Shown here: positions 15,928-31,391 of the stretch, one piece after another | Position numbering within the stretch: position 1 is the first letter of the stretch | Layout: each line of letters begins with the position of its first letter | Origin: Limimaricola sp027213785 | GTDB lineage: Bacteria > Pseudomonadota > Alphaproteobacteria > Rhodobacterales > Rhodobacteraceae | Assembly (NCBI RefSeq): GCF_050847355.1 | Contig: NZ_CP193755.1 | Location: 1,860,001 to 1,924,000, forward strand | DNA length: 64,000 nucleotides | Direction of reading: 5' to 3' | Translations under genes and position numbers: made by a program | The notes under the pieces: generated by a model | What the model was told of the DNA's origin: nothing | What the model saw: the letters and a program-made list of their open reading frames with translations, nothing else | Databases searched by the model: none

Positions 15928-16342
15928 ACCGCGGTCCCGATCCGTCGGCCCCGGCGACTTGGAGCCGGGGCAACGCGACCGGCCGATCACCTGCGGGACC
16001 CTGGTCGGGTGCGTCGCCGCCGCTACTGAGGACAGCTGGACCGTCGCGGCGACCATGCTCCTGATCGAGGGCGATGCAGGCAATTTCACCGGGCCGCTTG
16101 GCACGACGTGGCAAACGGCGGCTTAAGGCGGACATTGTCCTGTATGATCGGCAACAATCGGAGGGTGCGGGCCGGAAGCAGCCGGGGATCTCGAATGCCG
16201 GCTACTGGTCGTGGGGCGCGGTCTCTTCGAAAGGCAGCGCAGCGGAAAGGTGCAGCGGTCTGCAATGACGTCTACGGTGTTCGCTTTCACACGGCCTCAA
16301 TTCAGGCGTCTGCTGCTGACAGACCCTAAGAAAGGGAAAAGC
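15928..16342. other. Intergenic stretch, no gene seen
   Basis: I find no supported reading frame, RNA gene or clear hairpin in this 415-base gap. Short frames on both strands lack ribosome sites and motifs. Confidence 0.5.
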
Positions 16343-16690
16343 ATGAAGGTCGAGAACATTTTTCTGAGCATCAACGCGGCCGACTTCGACGCTCAATCTA
16401 AATGGTGGGCGAAGCTGATCGGTCGCGCTTGGGACCGCGAGCCAATGTCGTCCTGTCATGAATGGAATCTGCGCGAAGGCGTCTTCTTTCAAGTCTTGGA
16501 CAGTCCGCGAGGTGCCGGCGAGTCGACCGTTACGATGCGGGTGGCAGACCTTGATCCAGAGATCACGCGGCTTTCTGCGGCAGGGATCGAGGTACCGGAG
16601 CCAGTGAAGGTCGAAGGCTTCAATTCTCTTCGCTACGCCGAGTTCGCCGACCCCGAAGGCAATACCGTCGGACTTCTCGACGGGAGCTGA
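16343..16690 (+). CDS. VOC-family (glyoxalase-like) protein
   Basis: The 115-residue protein starts MKVENIFLSINAADFDA after an AAAGGGA ribosome site; the longer upstream frame is not supported. It ends FADPEGNTVGLLDG, the closing strand of a VOC half. A single short VOC unit such as this normally works as a dimer. The Glu usually found two strands before the end is not obvious, so metal binding is uncertain. No regulator is adjacent. Function unknown beyond fold. Confidence 0.75.
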   Translation: MKVENIFLSINAADFDAQSKWWAKLIGRAWDREPMSSCHEWNLREGVFFQVLDSPRGAGESTVTMRVADLDPEITRLSAAGIEVPEPVKVEGFNSLRYAEFADPEGNTVGLLDGS

Positions 16691-16793
16691 TCACCTGTCG
16701 GGCCCCGCCGCAGATGGCGGTATCCGTCTCGAAGCGGCTGGCTGGACGGACCAACGGTCCACTGATGAGATGATAGTTTTGGGAGGCAAGCAA

Positions 16794-16898
16794 ATGACGG
16801 TCCTACGCATCGTTGCGAATATCGCGATTGCGGCCCTCAGTAGGGAACTGCGGAACAGCGCATTGAGGCAAGCTGGTCCGAGCGCCCTGCCCGGTTAG
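16794..16898 (+). CDS. Possible small protein, 34 aa
   Basis: An ATG at 16794 is preceded by GGGAGG at a 7-base spacing, a strong ribosome site, and opens a 34-codon frame (MTVLRIVANIAIAALSRELR, then 14 more residues) ending at TAG 16896. The N-terminal half is hydrophobic and could be a short membrane helix. No homolog is recognised and the case rests on the ribosome site alone. Confidence 0.3.
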   Translation: MTVLRIVANIAIAALSRELRNSALRQAGPSALPG

Positions 16899-16911
16899 CC
16901 TGAAACGCTGA

Positions 16912-16931
16912 AAGCCTCCCAAGGGAGGCTT
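16912..16931 (-). terminator. Terminator at the end of the rRNA operon
   Basis: AAGCCTCCC (16912-16920) and GGGAGGCTT (16923-16931) form a perfect 9-bp stem 25 bases beyond the tRNA-fMet 3' end on the minus strand. The T run after it is short, so it may also act with other factors. Confidence 0.6.
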
Positions 16932-16955
16932 GTCTGGATCTGAGTCAGATTACGG

Positions 16956-17032
<77 letters not shown>

Positions 17033-17043
17033 CCATGTTTTGT

Positions 17044-17073
17044 GGCCTATCGCCCGGAGGGCTGCTTGAGGCC
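17044..17073 (-). repeat. rRNA-operon spacer hairpin, copy 1
   Basis: This is a 30-base element between 5S and tRNA-fMet. Outer arms GGCCT / AGGCC and inner arms GCCC / GGGC give a two-part stem. Near-identical copies lie at 17267-17296 and 20285-20314, also in spacers of this operon. Confidence 0.7.
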
Positions 17074-17127
17074 GCATGTCGCTGTGTTCTGGCATCGTGT
17101 CAGAGAGAATGTGATGTTCTTTACTAG

Positions 17128-17243
17128 GTCTGGCGGTGACTTACTCTCCCACGTCTTGAGACGCAGTACCATCAGCGCGACGGCACTTAACGGCCGAGTT
17201 CGGAATGGGATCGGGTGTTTTGCTCGTGCTATGGCCACCAGAC
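17128..17243 (-). rRNA. rrf: 5S ribosomal RNA
   Basis: The minus strand contains the conserved 5S core CCGATCCCATTCCGAACTCG and a terminal stem pairing GTCTGG with its partner at the other end. Length is about 116 bases. Ends are set by the terminal stem and may shift by one or two bases. Confidence 0.95.
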
Positions 17244-17266
17244 CGAGGAAAGAACATCTTGTTGGT

Positions 17267-17296
17267 GGCCTACCGCCCGGAGGGCTGCTTGAGGCC
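17267..17296 (-). repeat. rRNA-operon spacer hairpin, copy 2
   Basis: Located between 23S and 5S, this copy differs from copy 1 by one base in an unpaired position. Confidence 0.7.
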
Positions 17297-17426
17297 GGTG
17301 CGGCCTGTCGCGTGCTCCGATGGGAGGTCACCATATCAGCCGCCCTGCCCTTGCGGGGAGCGGTGTTCCAGGTCGTCGTACACCGTTTTGGTGCGTATGG
17401 TTTCGGATCCAGCCTTGCTGTTTCTG

Positions 17427-20262
<2,836 letters not shown>

Positions 20263-20284
20263 GAAAAAGCAAGGCTTCTTCGTC

Positions 20285-20314
20285 GTCCTATCGCCCGGAG
20301 GGCTACTTGAGGAC
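20285..20314 (-). repeat. rRNA-operon spacer hairpin, copy 3
   Basis: Located between tRNA-Ile and 23S. The outer arms are GTCCT / AGGAC instead of GGCCT / AGGCC: both arms changed together, keeping the pairing. This is compensatory change and supports a structured RNA role. Confidence 0.7.
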
Positions 20315-20576
20315 AAAGAGCAAAGCTCTGTTCTGAACCGAAAGTCATACGTTTCCCGCCTTCCCCAGCCCATGCGAGGCACGGGGAAGACATAGGTTAG
20401 TGTACTTGACTTGGAACAAAACCGCCTGCTCCGCAGCGCCCTGGGGCACTCCGGGATCCGACCTGACGCGGTCGAACCGGCGGTTCTGATATATTCTCTC
20501 TGTACGATGTCAAAATCATGCGTCCGATTGGACGGCAAAACACTGAAGAAGTGCTTTACGGTCAAATCGGAAGGGA

Positions 20577-20653
<77 letters not shown>

Positions 20654-20656
20654 ATC

Positions 20657-20732
20657 TGGTGGAGCCTATCGGGATCGAACCGATGACCCTCTGCTTGCAA
20701 AGCAGATGCTCTCCCAGCTGAGCTAAGGCCCC
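20657..20732 (-). tRNA. tRNA-Ala (TGC)
   Basis: The 76-base cloverleaf on the minus strand has anticodon loop TTTGCAA, acceptor stem GGGGCCT with one mismatch region, and encoded CCA. It is the first tRNA after 16S, so the order is Ala then Ile, the reverse of the common arrangement. Confidence 0.97.
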
Positions 20733-20894
20733 AATGTGGCCTGCCGCCTGGTGGCGACTACCAATGTCTGAAGAGATATGAGGACGGCCCGGCTCGAATA
20801 TGCTGCTTTGATTGCAGCTGCTAAGTGCTTCATGACGTTTTGCGCTACCGCTTCGCTACTTGAGCGCGTTGGTTTCGCATCATGTTCTAGAAGC

Positions 20895-22364
<1,470 letters not shown>

Positions 22365-22411
22365 GAAAACCGATTGCTCGGTTATCCTTGACGTTCGAAC
22401 CTCTGCACATC

Positions 22412-22433
22412 GTCCCATCCGGCTGGATGGGAC
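22412..22433 (-). other. Hairpin in the rRNA operon leader
   Basis: GTCCCATCC (22412-22420) and GGATGGGAC (22425-22433) form a perfect 9-bp stem with a 4-base loop, about 50 bases before the 16S 5' end. It is a likely antitermination or processing element of the leader. Confidence 0.45.
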
Positions 22434-22713
22434 AGTCATCCGTCTGACTGTGCTTCCAGGTTTCAAAGAGAAACCGAAAGTCCGTCAAACGGTGAAGCTG
22501 ACACCGGTCATCGGGGCAAGCCCCTACCGGCGCGACATACGAGAGGTCTGATCCATCGAACTGAACCAAGCCGCCCGCATATCTCTTCAGATATCTGCGA
22601 TGTCAAAGAGCAGGAAGAAAACCAAACAACCGCGCCCTAACGTCCGGCGCGCCGCCCAGTCCCCTTCGGAATTTCGTGACCGACACTGCATCTCTGCGCC
22701 GCCGGTGAGGGGC

Positions 22714-22742
22714 CTTCTACGGATAGCCGCAGAGACCCGCAA
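22714..22742 (-). promoter_or_regulatory. Candidate rRNA operon promoter
   Basis: On the minus strand, TTGCGG (22742-22737) is followed after 17 bases by TAGAAG (22719-22714), a usable -35/-10 pair about 350 bases before 16S. A-rich tracts just upstream (22747-22775, read AAAAAAATC and GAAAAAACC) resemble UP elements, which are common at strong rRNA promoters. Confidence 0.45.
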
Positions 22743-22805
22743 GCGGTTTTTTCGCCTTCTCGAGATTTTTTTGTCCGCCCCTCCCCTGCCCCCTTTTCAT
22801 GCGAA

Positions 22806-22830
22806 CGCCCCGGCCTTTGGGGCCGGGGCG
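22806..22830 (-). terminator. Hairpin after L,D-transpeptidase gene
   Basis: CGCCCCGGCC and GGCCGGGGCG form a perfect 10-bp stem around a 5-base loop, 44 bases after the minus-strand gene at 22874. There is no long T run, so termination may be weak, but the stem separates this gene from the rRNA promoter downstream. Confidence 0.5.
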
Positions 22831-22873
22831 TGCATCACGTCCGCTGCTGACGCCTGCCGGCTCAGGTGAAGGC

Positions 22874-23449
22874 TCAGGCGAGCTTGGGATAGAGGAACAC
22901 CTTGGTCTCCATCGGCACCTCCGGATAGAGGGCGATGATGTGGTCATTGACCAAGCGGGCGCAGCCATTCGACACGGCGGTGCCGATGGTTGAGGGCGCG
23001 TTGGTGCCGTGAATCCGCAGGAAGGTGTCGCGCGTACCGTCGAAGAGATAGAGCGCGCGGGCGCCGAGCGGGTTGTCCGGACCGCCCTCCATGCCGTCCT
23101 CGTACTGCTTGTACTTCTCGGGCTCGCGCTCGATCATGTCCGGCGTCGGCGTCCAGCTCGGCCACTCCTTCTTGGCACCGATCCGGAACACGCCGGTCTC
23201 GTAGAGGTCGTCCCTCCCCACGCCGACGGAATAGCGCATTGCCTGCCCGCCGGGCTGGGTCCAGTAGAGCGCGAAGCGGTTCGGATCCACGTGGATCTCG
23301 CCCGGGTTCATGCTGGCCGGGATGGGAACCATGCGCGGCATGTATTTCTCGGGAAGTGGGGCCGCCGCGTCGCCCTCATGCGCCACGGCACGGGTGCCGA
23401 AGATGCCGAGCGCGGTGCCCGCCGCGAGGAAGTATCGTCTGTCGATCAT
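22874..23449 (-). CDS. L,D-transpeptidase (YkuD family), paralog of the 12854 gene
   Basis: The 191-residue protein starts MIDRRYFLAAGTALGIFG, a twin-arginine-type signal, with mature protein from about residue 24. The YkuD domain has KKEWPSWTPTPDMIERE, DNPLGARALYLF, His147 in RIHGTNAPS and Cys163 in VSNGCARLVND, all catalytic positions intact. It is closely related to the enzyme encoded at 12854-13435 but lies outside the redox island, between the glucan operon and the rRNA operon. GGAGG stands 9 bases before the start. I saw no CTTAAG-type pair upstream, so it is probably not in the same regulon. Confidence 0.87.
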   Translation of the reverse strand: MIDRRYFLAAGTALGIFGTRAVAHEGDAAAPLPEKYMPRMVPIPASMNPGEIHVDPNRFALYWTQPGGQAMRYSVGVGRDDLYETGVFRIGAKKEWPSWTPTPDMIEREPEKYKQYEDGMEGGPDNPLGARALYLFDGTRDTFLRIHGTNAPSTIGTAVSNGCARLVNDHIIALYPEVPMETKVFLYPKLA

Positions 23450-23787
23450 ATTTCAGTGCCTCCGCAGAGAAAATCGGCAGGAAGGAGGGAGGTTCCTGCG
23501 ACCATGTGAAAATTCGAGCATCGCGACGTTTCGACGACGCCGCGTTTGGCCTTGATCTGGCACGGGCCGCCCCCTGTTGACAACCGCGCGGCCATAACCT
23601 TCGCGTCAGCGCCGGTGCCGCGCGGCCAAGGGCGGCAAACTGCGAACGATACCAAGCCATTCGGGATCGCGGGGTCGCAAGACGCCTCGTGGCGGTCATT
23701 ATGCACCCAAAGGCTTTACAGACCGGAACCGGCGCGACGTGGCGCGGTTGGGCTCCTGCAAACAGCCAAGCGGAGGGACCTTGGTTC
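23450..23787. other. Divergent promoter region, no gene seen
   Basis: This 338-base gap separates the L,D-transpeptidase gene (minus) from the glucan operon (plus). It must carry promoters for both. The frame that runs upstream of glgE here has no ribosome site at its ATG, so I left it out of the gene. Confidence 0.45.
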
Positions 23788-25821
23788 ATGTATGACGAGG
23801 AGCCGCGCCCGGGCAATACGGGCCGCGCTGTCGGGGACAGCGCCCGCGAGATGGAGATACTGGCCAGCTCGCGCATCTGCATCGAGGGTGTCGATCCGGA
23901 GATCGATGGCGGAAGATTTGCCGCCAAGTGCGTGGCCGGCCGCCCCTTCACCGTGCGCGCCGACATCTTCGGCGAGGGGCATGACAGCGTCCGGGCCGCG
24001 CTCCTGTGGTGGCGACAGGGCGCGCAGGAGGTTCACGAGGCACCGATGCGGTTTCTCGAGAACGACCGCTGGGAAGGCAGCTTCACCCCGCCGGAGAACG
24101 CGCTCTACCGTTACACGCTGATCGCCTGGCGCGATGATTTCCTCACCTGGCGCAAGGACACCTCGAAGAAGGTGGCGGCCGCGCTGAACGTCGATGTCGA
24201 GACCGAGATCGGTCACAGGCTCGTCGCGGCCTCGCGCGATCACGCGCCGGAGGGCGAAGGCCGCGCGGCGCTCGAAAGCGTGGTCCATGCCACCAATCAT
24301 GGCAGCACCGAGGAGCGCCTCGACATCCTGATGAACGAGGACACGCTGGCGCTGATGACCCGGGCCGGGCGGCGCTACTGCCTGACCCGCTTCGACCGGG
24401 ATCTGGCGGTCTTCGCCGATCGCGAGGCGGCGGCCTTCTCGGCTTGGTACGAGCTGTTCCCCCGCTCGGCCGCGCCGGGCCTGCGCCACGGCACGTTCCG
24501 GGACGTGATCGACCGGCTGCCCTATGTGCGCGATCTGGGCTTCGACGTGCTCTATTTCACGCCGATCCATCCGATCGGCCGCAGCAACCGCAAGGGCCGC
24601 AACAACACGCTGACGCCGGGGCCCGATGATGTCGGCAGCCCCTATGCGATCGGCTCGGACGAGGGTGGCCACACCGCGATCCATCCCGAACTCGGCGGAA
24701 TCGAGGATTTCGACGCGCTGGTCGAGGCGGCGCGCGGCCACGGGCTGGAGATCGCGCTCGACATCGCGCTCAACGCCTCGCCCGATCACCCGTGGATCAA
24801 GGAGCATCCCGACTGGTTCGAATGGCGCCCCGACGGCTCGATCGCCTATGCCGAGAACCCGCCCAAGAAATACGAGGACATCGTCAACTTCCGCTACTAC
24901 CTCGAGGATGGCAGCCCCAACGCCCCCTATTGGGAGGCGGTGCGCGACATGTTCCTCTACTGGGCCGATCACGGCGTGCTGTGCTTCCGGGTCGACAACC
25001 CGCACACCAAGCCCTTTCCGTTCTGGGAATGGGTGATCGACGAGGTGCGGGCCAGGCATCCGGGCGCGGTGTTCCTCTCGGAGGCCTTCACCCGGCCCAA
25101 GATGATGAAGCGCCTCGCCAAGCTGGGCTACAACCAGTCCTACAGCTATTTCACCTGGCGCAACACCAAGGCCGAGCTGACCGAGTACCTGACCGAGCTG
25201 ACGAGCGAAGAGTGCCGCCACTACATGCGGCCGAACTTCTTCGTCAACACGCCCGACATCAACCCGTATTTCCTGCAGACATCGGGCCGCGCCGGGCACC
25301 GCATCCGGCTCGCTCTCGCCGCGACGCTGGCCGGCAATTACGGCGTCTACAGCGGTTACGAGATCTGCGAGGCCACGCCGATCCCCGGCAAGGAAGAGTA
25401 TCTCGACAGCGAGAAATACGAGATCCGCGACTGGGATTTCGACCGCGAGGGCCATATCAAGGACGATATCCGGCTCCTGAACGGCATCCGCCGCAAGCAC
25501 GCCGCGATGCGCGACTTCACCAATCTGGAGTTCTTCGACGCGCATGACGGGGCGGTGCTCTATTACGGCCGCTTCGACCCGGCGACCGAGAACTACTTGC
25601 TGTTCCACGTGCTGCTCGATCCGCATGCGGGGCGGGAATTCGCCTTCGACCTGCCGCTGTGGCGCTTCGGCCTGCCCGACGAGGCCTCGATCGAGGTGCA
25701 GGACGCGATCCATGGCAATCACTTTACCTGGCACGGCAAGGAACACCGGCTGACGCTCGACCCCGAGACCCGGCCCTATGCGATCTGGCGGCTGATCCCG
25801 CCGGGAGGAGCGAGAGATTGA
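23788..25821 (+). CDS. glgE: Alpha-1,4-glucan:maltose-1-phosphate maltosyltransferase (GlgE)
   Basis: The 677-residue GH13_3 enzyme lengthens linear alpha-1,4-glucan by transferring maltosyl units from maltose-1-phosphate in the cytoplasm. An N-terminal DUF3416-type beta domain (IEGVDPEIDGGRFAAKCVAG) is followed by the GH13 barrel with YFTPIHPIGRSNRKG. The nucleophile Asp is in CFRVDNPHTKPFPFW, the acid Glu in FLSEAFTRP, and the third acid in NTPDINPYF. The Asn-rich start of the barrel (GRNNTLTPG) also matches GlgE. The start at 23788 follows GGAGGG; a further upstream ATG lacks a site. Its stop overlaps the treS start, and the whole set glgE-treS/mak-glgB-malQ is one operon. Confidence 0.95.
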   Translation: MYDEEPRPGNTGRAVGDSAREMEILASSRICIEGVDPEIDGGRFAAKCVAGRPFTVRADIFGEGHDSVRAALLWWRQGAQEVHEAPMRFLENDRWEGSFTPPENALYRYTLIAWRDDFLTWRKDTSKKVAAALNVDVETEIGHRLVAASRDHAPEGEGRAALESVVHATNHGSTEERLDILMNEDTLALMTRAGRRYCLTRFDRDLAVFADREAAAFSAWYELFPRSAAPGLRHGTFRDVIDRLPYVRDLGFDVLYFTPIHPIGRSNRKGRNNTLTPGPDDVGSPYAIGSDEGGHTAIHPELGGIEDFDALVEAARGHGLEIALDIALNASPDHPWIKEHPDWFEWRPDGSIAYAENPPKKYEDIVNFRYYLEDGSPNAPYWEAVRDMFLYWADHGVLCFRVDNPHTKPFPFWEWVIDEVRARHPGAVFLSEAFTRPKMMKRLAKLGYNQSYSYFTWRNTKAELTEYLTELTSEECRHYMRPNFFVNTPDINPYFLQTSGRAGHRIRLALAATLAGNYGVYSGYEICEATPIPGKEEYLDSEKYEIRDWDFDREGHIKDDIRLLNGIRRKHAAMRDFTNLEFFDAHDGAVLYYGRFDPATENYLLFHVLLDPHAGREFAFDLPLWRFGLPDEASIEVQDAIHGNHFTWHGKEHRLTLDPETRPYAIWRLIPPGGARD

Positions 25822-28800
25822 TGGAAGACCAGAGCATGGCCCCCGCAGCCGAGGCGGACGCGATCGATAACAGCCAGCGCGACTGGTACAAGGACGCGGT
25901 CATCTACCAGCTTCACGTCAAGGCCTACCAGGACAGCAATGGCGACGGCATGGGCGATTTCGCCGGCCTGATGAGCCGGCTCGACCATGTGCAGGAGCTG
26001 GGCGCGACGGCGATCTGGCTGCTGCCCTTCTACCCCTCGCCGCTGCGCGACGATGGCTACGACATCCAGGAATACACCGAGATCAACCCGCAATACGGCA
26101 ACATGGACGAGTTCCGCGCCTTCGTGGAGGAGGCGCATCGCCGGGGGCTGCGGGTGATCACCGAGTTGGTGATCAACCACACCTCGGACCAGCACGAATG
26201 GTTCCAGCGCGCCCGCAACGCCCCCATCGGCAGCCCGGAGCGCGATTTCTACGTCTGGTCCGACGATGACGGCAAATGGCCCGAGACGCGGATCATCTTC
26301 AACGACACCGAGCCGTCGAACTGGACCTGGGATCCGGTCGCGGGGCAGTATTACTGGCACCGCTTCTTCAGCCATCAGCCCGACCTGAACTTCGACAATC
26401 CCGAAGTTCTGAAAGAGGTGCTGCGGGTCATGCATTTCTGGCTCGACATGGGCGTCGACGGGCTCAGGCTCGACGCGATCCCCTACCTCGTGGAGCGCGA
26501 CGGCACCAACAATGAGAACCTGCCCGAGACGCATGACGTGTTGAAGGCGATCCGCGCCGATCTCGACGCGCATTACCCCGACAAGATGCTCTTGGCCGAG
26601 GCCAACCAATGGCCCGAGGACACCCGCCCCTATTTCGGCGATGGCGACGAATGCCACATGGGCTTCCACTTCCCGCTGATGCCGCGCATGTACATGGCGG
26701 TGGCCCAGGAAGATCGGCACCCGATCACCGACATCATCCGCCAGACGCCGGACATCCCCGAGGATTGCCAATGGGCAATCTTCCTGCGCAACCATGACGA
26801 GCTGACGCTCGAGATGGTGACCGACAAGGAGCGGGATTACCTCTGGGACACCTATGCCAGCGACAAGCGCGCGCGGATCAACATGGGCATCCGCCGCCGC
26901 CTCGCGCCGCTGATGCAGAACGATCGGCGCAAGATCGAGCTCTTGAACTCGCTGCTGATGTCGATGCCCGGCACGCCGATCCTCTATTACGGCGACGAGA
27001 TCGGCATGGGCGACAACATCTATCTCGGCGACCGCGACGGCGTGCGCACGCCGATGCAATGGTCGCCCGACCGCAATGCGGGCTTCTCCCGCGCCGACCC
27101 GCAGCGGCTCTATCTGCCGACGATTCAGGATTCGATCTACGGCTACCAGGCGCTCAACGTCGAGAGCCAGTCCAAGGACCCCTCATCGCTGCTGAACTGG
27201 ATGCGCCGCATGGTGCAGGTCCGCTCGAACCACACGGTGTTCGGCCGCGGCGAGATGAAGCTGCTCTATCCCTCCAACCGCCGGGTGCTCGCCTATATCC
27301 GCGAACACGAGGGCGAGGCGGTGCTTTGCGTCGCCAATCTGGGCCGCGCCGCGCAGGCGGTGGAGATCGACCTCTCGGCCTATCAGGGCCGCGTGCCGAT
27401 CGAGCTGACCGGGCATTCGGCCTTCCCGCCGGTCGGGGCCCTGCCCTACCTGATCACCCTGCCCTCCTACGGCTTCTACTGGTTCCTGCTCGCCGATGAG
27501 GACCAGGCACCGTCCTGGCACCAGGCACCGCAGCAGATCCTGCCGGAATTCGTGACGCTGACCACCCGCGACGGTCGCGTGTCCTCGGCGATCTCGGGGC
27601 GCGACGGGCGGCTTCTGGGCACCGACGTGCTGCCCAAGTTCCTGCCGCTCCAGCGCTGGTTCGCGGCCAAGGACGCCCGCATCTCCCGCGTCGCGATCGA
27701 GCCCCTGGCCGAGATCGGCCGCAACGGCGCGCTGGGTCTCATCGATGTCGAGGTGGGCGGCGAGACGCAGCATTACCTGCTGCCGCTCGCGGCGGTCTGG
27801 GGCGAGGACAGCGTGTCCTTCGGCTCCGCGACGCTGGGCTACACCATGGCCAAGCTGCGGCGCGGGCCCCGCGTCGGCGGGCTGATCGACGGCACGGTGG
27901 ACGAGACCCTGATGGGCGAGATGCTGGCGGCACTGCGCGAGGGCTATGAGACCGACACGCCGCGCGGCCGACTGGTCTTTTCGCCCAGCGCGGCGATGGC
28001 CGAGATCGAGGATCCGGGCGAGCCGCGGCTGCTCAATGTCGAGCAGTCTAACGCCACCGTGGCCTTCGGCGACAAGGTGATCCTCAAGGTCTACCGTCGG
28101 CTGCGCGCCGGGTTGCAGCCGGATATCGAGGTGGCGCGCTTCCTCACCGATGTCGCGGGCTTCGATCACACCCCGGCCTTCCTGGGCGAGATCGCGCTGC
28201 GCCCGGATGGGGGTGAGGCCACCTCGCTGGGCGCCGCCTTCGCCTATGTCGCCAACCAGGGCGATGCTTGGGGCGCGCTCACCAACGCGCTCGACCGCTA
28301 CCTGCAGGACGCGGCCACGGGCAACGAGGACGAGGCGCCGCCCTACCAGCCGGTGCTCGGCATCGCCGGCACGCTGGGCCGCCGCACCGCCGAGATGCAC
28401 CGGGCGCTGGCACATCCGACCGATGATCCGGCCTTCGCCACCGAGCCGCTCACCGGCGCGGATCTCGCCGCGCTCTGCGACGAGGTCCGGGCCGAGACCG
28501 TGGCGATGCTCGACCGGCTCAAGGGCCTGTCCGACCTGCCCGAGCGGGCCGCCGAGCATGCCCGCCAGATCCTCGATCGGCGCGACGTGCTGATCTCGCG
28601 GATCGACGCTGTGTCGCGGATGCAGCCCTCGGGCGCACGCAGCCGCATCCATGGCGACTACCATCTCGGCCAGGTGCTGATGGCACAGAACGACGTGGTG
28701 ATCATCGACTTCGAAGGCGAACCCCGGCGGACGCTGGACGAACGCCGCGCCAAGTCGCTCGCGCTGCGCGACGTGGCCGGCATGCTGCGTTCGCTCGACT

Positions 28801-29098
28801 ACGCCGCGCAATCGGCGCTGCGCTGGGCCGAAAGCTCGGGCACCGACGGCGCCGAGGCCGACGAGTTGATCCGGAACTGGCACGACGAAGCGCGGCGCGA
28901 CTTCATGGCCGCGTATCGGGAGGTCGCCAGCGACAACCCGGCGCATCCCGACGACGAAGGCTTCGCCGCCGCGCTTCTGGATCTCTTCCTGATCCAGAAA
29001 GCGGTCTACGAAGTGGGCTACGAGCTTGCCAGTCGCCCGGCTTGGGTGGACATTCCGCTGAGCGGCCTGCTCGACCTGATCGACGAAGAGGATACCCA

Positions 29099-29102
<4 letters not shown>
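25821..29102 (+). CDS. treS: Trehalose synthase-maltokinase fusion (TreS-Mak)
   Basis: The 1093-residue protein joins two steps of the GlgE pathway. Residues about 15-560 are GH13 trehalose synthase, which interconverts trehalose and maltose: DAVIYQLHVKAYQDSNGDG, the nucleophile in DGLRLDAIPYLVERDG, the acid in LLAEANQWPED and FLRNHDELTLEM. The C-terminal half, from about residue 600, is maltokinase, which phosphorylates maltose with ATP: the catalytic HGDYHLGQVL and metal-binding IIDFEGEP of the aminoglycoside-kinase-like fold are present, and KVILKVYRRL holds the ATP-contact Lys. In many bacteria these are separate proteins. The ATG overlaps the glgE stop by one base (TGATG) behind GGAGGAG, and the stop overlaps glgB. 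Confidence 0.95.
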
Positions 29103-31321
<2,219 letters not shown>

Positions 31322-31324
31322 CCC

Positions 31325-31376
31325 GGCGGGCCGATGGGCCCGCCTTCCCTCACGGGCCGGGCGCCCTGCCCGGCCC
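31325..31376 (+). other. Two tandem hairpins between glgB and malQ
   Basis: GGCGGGCC / GGCCCGCC (31325-31344) and GGGCCGGGC / GCCCGGCCC (31354-31376) are two perfect stems in the 70-base gap. There is no long T run. They may reduce transcription into malQ or protect the upstream mRNA end. Confidence 0.5.
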
Positions 31377-31391
31377 CATCATGGAGCCCGC

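Noticed and set aside
23716..25746. A 676-codon minus-strand frame opposite glgE, and similar long antisense frames opposite treS, glgB, malQ and thiC
   Set aside because: They have no ribosome sites or family motifs and lie wholly inside well-supported genes on the other strand.
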